A stretch of 15,290 bases of DNA, taken from NCBI GenBank assembly GCA_947589725.1, contig CANQCQ010000007.1:1-15290 (forward strand), read 5' to 3'. Source of the stretch: an uncultured Bacilli bacterium. Its GTDB lineage: Bacteria > Bacillota_I > Bacilli_A > RF39 > UBA660. The translations under genes were made by a program, and so were the position numbers. Shown here in pieces: positions 13,809-15,290 of this stretch (positions are counted from its first letter, which is position 1; each line of letters begins with the position of its first letter). A model generated the notes under the pieces. The model saw only the letters and a list, made by a program, of their open reading frames with translations, searched no databases and was not told the origin of the DNA.

Positions 13809-14372
13809 ATGAAGTATTTAAATTATTTTCAGTATAATTCGACTGTTATATTAACATATTTTTTTATTTGTTTGTTCGTTATGATTATTCATCAAATAAC
13901 TAATGGGGAAAGTACAAAGCATTTTTTTTCAACTAGTTCTTCATCTTCTCTTTTAAATCCTTTGACGTATGTTAGATTTTTTACTCATGTTTTAGGTCAC
14001 GGTAGTTGGGATCATTTTACTCATAATTTTTTATATATATTATTAATTGGTCCAATGGTAGAAGAAAAATATGGTAGTGTTAATTTAATTATTATGTTTT
14101 TAATTACGGCCTTTATTGATGCAGTTGTAAATAAAATTTTTTGTAAAAATACTCGTACATATGGAGCTAGTGGAATAGTTTTTATGTTGATAGTTCTTAG
14201 TAGTTTTGTAAATATTGAAGCTGGTAAAATACCTCTTACTTTAGTTTTAATAATTCTTTTTTACATTGTTGATGAAATATTTAGTGGTTTATTTAAAAAA
14301 GATAATGTGTCACATCTTGGACATATATTAGGTGGTGTCTGTGGATTATTTTTTGGATTTTACTTTAAGTAA
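13809..14372 (+). CDS. Rhomboid-family intramembrane serine protease
   Basis: A 187-residue polytopic membrane protein of the rhomboid family, which cleaves transmembrane segments of other proteins. Seen: HFTHN (69-73; the conserved H..xN oxyanion pair of helix 2), EEKYG (85-89), the catalytic GASG with Ser121 in helix 4, and SHLGHILGG (168-176) whose first His (His169) is the dyad partner. Six membrane helices can be drawn, and the length is that of the minimal bacterial rhomboid core. The active site is complete, so the enzyme should be active. The start at 13809 is used because AGGTGA lies 5 bases upstream; a GTG at 13800 lies inside that ribosome site. It has its own promoter. Substrates are unknown, though several single-pass membrane proteins are encoded next door. 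Confidence 0.9.
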   Translation: MKYLNYFQYNSTVILTYFFICLFVMIIHQITNGESTKHFFSTSSSSSLLNPLTYVRFFTHVLGHGSWDHFTHNFLYILLIGPMVEEKYGSVNLIIMFLITAFIDAVVNKIFCKNTRTYGASGIVFMLIVLSSFVNIEAGKIPLTLVLIILFYIVDEIFSGLFKKDNVSHLGHILGGVCGLFFGFYFK

Positions 14373-14390
14373 TATTAGAAAACTCTTTTA

Positions 14391-14418
14391 TTGCTTATGA
14401 TTATAATTATGGTATAAT
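14391..14418 (+). promoter_or_regulatory. Promoter of the acyl-CoA synthetase gene
   Basis: TTGCTT (14391-14396), 16-bp spacer, TATAAT (14413-14418) with TGG before it (extended -10). The start would be near 14425, leaving a leader of about 40 bases that contains the palindrome ATATAATTATAT (14432-14443) and the AAGGATG ribosome site (14451-14457). No terminator is visible between this promoter and the rhomboid gene. Confidence 0.65.
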
Positions 14419-14465
14419 TAGTTTGATGTTCATATAATTATATAGTTATAAAGGATGATATTAAA

Positions 14466-15290
14466 ATGAGAATAATTAAAAATTTAATGACAAAAATATT
14501 TAAAAAACGTAATAATGCTCCATGGTTAGATTATTATTCAAGAGAAGATAGAAGTATTAAATTTACTACTAAGTCAATTTATGATTATTTAGTTGATGAA
14601 GTAGGGGAAGATAAAGATTTTATTGCTCTTAATTATTTTGAGAATAGAATTAGTTATAATGAGTTATTTGATAACATTAATTTGTGTGCAAAAGCATTAA
14701 GAAGTTATGGTGTAAAAGAAGGAGACGTTGTAACAATATGTTTACCTAATATGCCTGAGGCTTTATATGCTTTTTATGCTTGTAATAAGATTGGTGCTAT
14801 AGCAGATATGGTTCATCCATTAAGTAGTCCTGAACAAATAAAATTTTATTTAAATGAAAGTAAAAGTAGATTTTTATTTTTAGTTGATTTTAATTATGAT
14901 AAATTTAAAGATGTTTTAGAGGATACTTTAGTTTATAAAACTATTTTAGTATCTCCAAAGTGTAGTATGCCTTTAGGACTTAATGTTGGATATACGTTAA
15001 CTAGGTCTATTAAGACTAAGAGACCTAAATTTAATGATCGTGATTATATGTCTTGGAAAGATTTTATTTCTAAAGGATTTACTTATAGTAAAAATTATAA
15101 AGCAAAGGTAAAAAAAGATGATGTTGCTTTAATTTTACATAGTGGTGGTACAACCGGAACTCCTAAAGGTATCATGATATCAAATTATAGTTTTAATGCT
15201 CTTGCTATGCAATCTGCTGTTAATGTTATTGATGTTAGACCGAAGGATAAAATTGTTACTGTGCTTCCTATTTTTCATGGATTTGGTTTA
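14466..15290 (+). CDS. Acyl-CoA synthetase / AMP-forming ligase, 5' part (runs off the window)
   Basis: The first 275 residues of an AMP-binding (ANL superfamily) enzyme; the reading frame is open to the last base. These enzymes activate a carboxylic acid, usually a fatty acid, with ATP to an acyl-AMP and then a thioester. Seen: ITYNEL-like entry near 67-72 (ISYNEL), LPNMPEA (94-100), the phosphate-binding loop HSGGTTGTPKG (225-235), and FHGFG (270-274) matching the A4 motif. The N-terminus is basic with a short amphipathic stretch and no signal peptide. AAGGATG 8 bases before the ATG fixes the start. The C-terminal lid domain with the catalytic Lys lies outside. Fatty-acid versus other substrates cannot be decided from this part. 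Confidence 0.88.
   Translation, partial: MRIIKNLMTKIFKKRNNAPWLDYYSREDRSIKFTTKSIYDYLVDEVGEDKDFIALNYFENRISYNELFDNINLCAKALRSYGVKEGDVVTICLPNMPEALYAFYACNKIGAIADMVHPLSSPEQIKFYLNESKSRFLFLVDFNYDKFKDVLEDTLVYKTILVSPKCSMPLGLNVGYTLTRSIKTKRPKFNDRDYMSWKDFISKGFTYSKNYKAKVKKDDVALILHSGGTTGTPKGIMISNYSFNALAMQSAVNVIDVRPKDKIVTVLPIFHGFGL

Noticed and set aside
1..15290. TGA read as Trp (Mycoplasma-type code), suggested by the composition and rarity of TGA stops
   Set aside because: Trp positions use TGG throughout and gerA ends with TGA in a standard ATGA overlap with the next start. Nothing requires recoding.

Overview
The window is a continuous, gene-dense stretch of a very AT-rich (roughly a quarter G+C by eye) bacterial chromosome. 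The standard bacterial code fits: Trp is read from TGG and no gene is interrupted by TGA. GerA-family spore-germination genes, GGTGA/AGGAGG ribosome binding sites, short spacers and a peptidoglycan-deacetylase-like enzyme point to a low-GC Bacillota. An uncultured gut lineage of class Bacilli (RF39-like or a relative) would fit, but this is inference from gene content and composition, not a phylogenetic result. There are no RNA genes, insertion sequences, CRISPR arrays or phage genes, and no gene-free stretch above about 160 bases.

Layout. (1) 158-2578: four tightly packed or overlapping genes: S51 peptidase, membrane-anchored ComEC-type metallo-beta-lactamase-fold hydrolase, DUF3006 protein, and a Qnr/MfpA-like pentapeptide-repeat protein with a 20-residue cysteine ladder. 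(2) 2633-3181: a membrane-anchored protein of unknown family. (3) 3171-4927, minus strand: GerA-type germinant receptor subunit followed by a very short, lipobox-less GerC-like protein. No GerB gene is present. The unit has a sigma-G-like promoter that interleaves with the divergent promoter of the next gene. (4) 4994-6214: 23S rRNA m5U methyltransferase. (5) 6319-10450: two tandem paralogous seven-helix hybrid histidine kinases. The first is intact. The second has lost the phospho-accepting His and the ATP-lid glycines but keeps a complete receiver domain. (6) 10514-13764: TSCPD protein, membrane-tethered XRE regulator, membrane-anchored Ig/NodB polysaccharide deacetylase and a DUF4097 beta-helix membrane protein. 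(7) 13809-14372: rhomboid protease. (8) 14466-end: 5' part of an acyl-CoA synthetase/AMP-ligase.

How the genes work together. Much of the window concerns the cell surface: an exported MBL hydrolase, a germinant receptor, transmembrane signalling, wall-glycan deacetylation, a membrane beta-helix protein and intramembrane proteolysis. The most unusual items are the kinase/pseudokinase pair, the reduced germination operon, the cysteine-ladder pentapeptide protein in an MBL-DUF3006 operon, and compact regulatory DNA in which terminators and promoters, or two divergent promoters, share the same bases.
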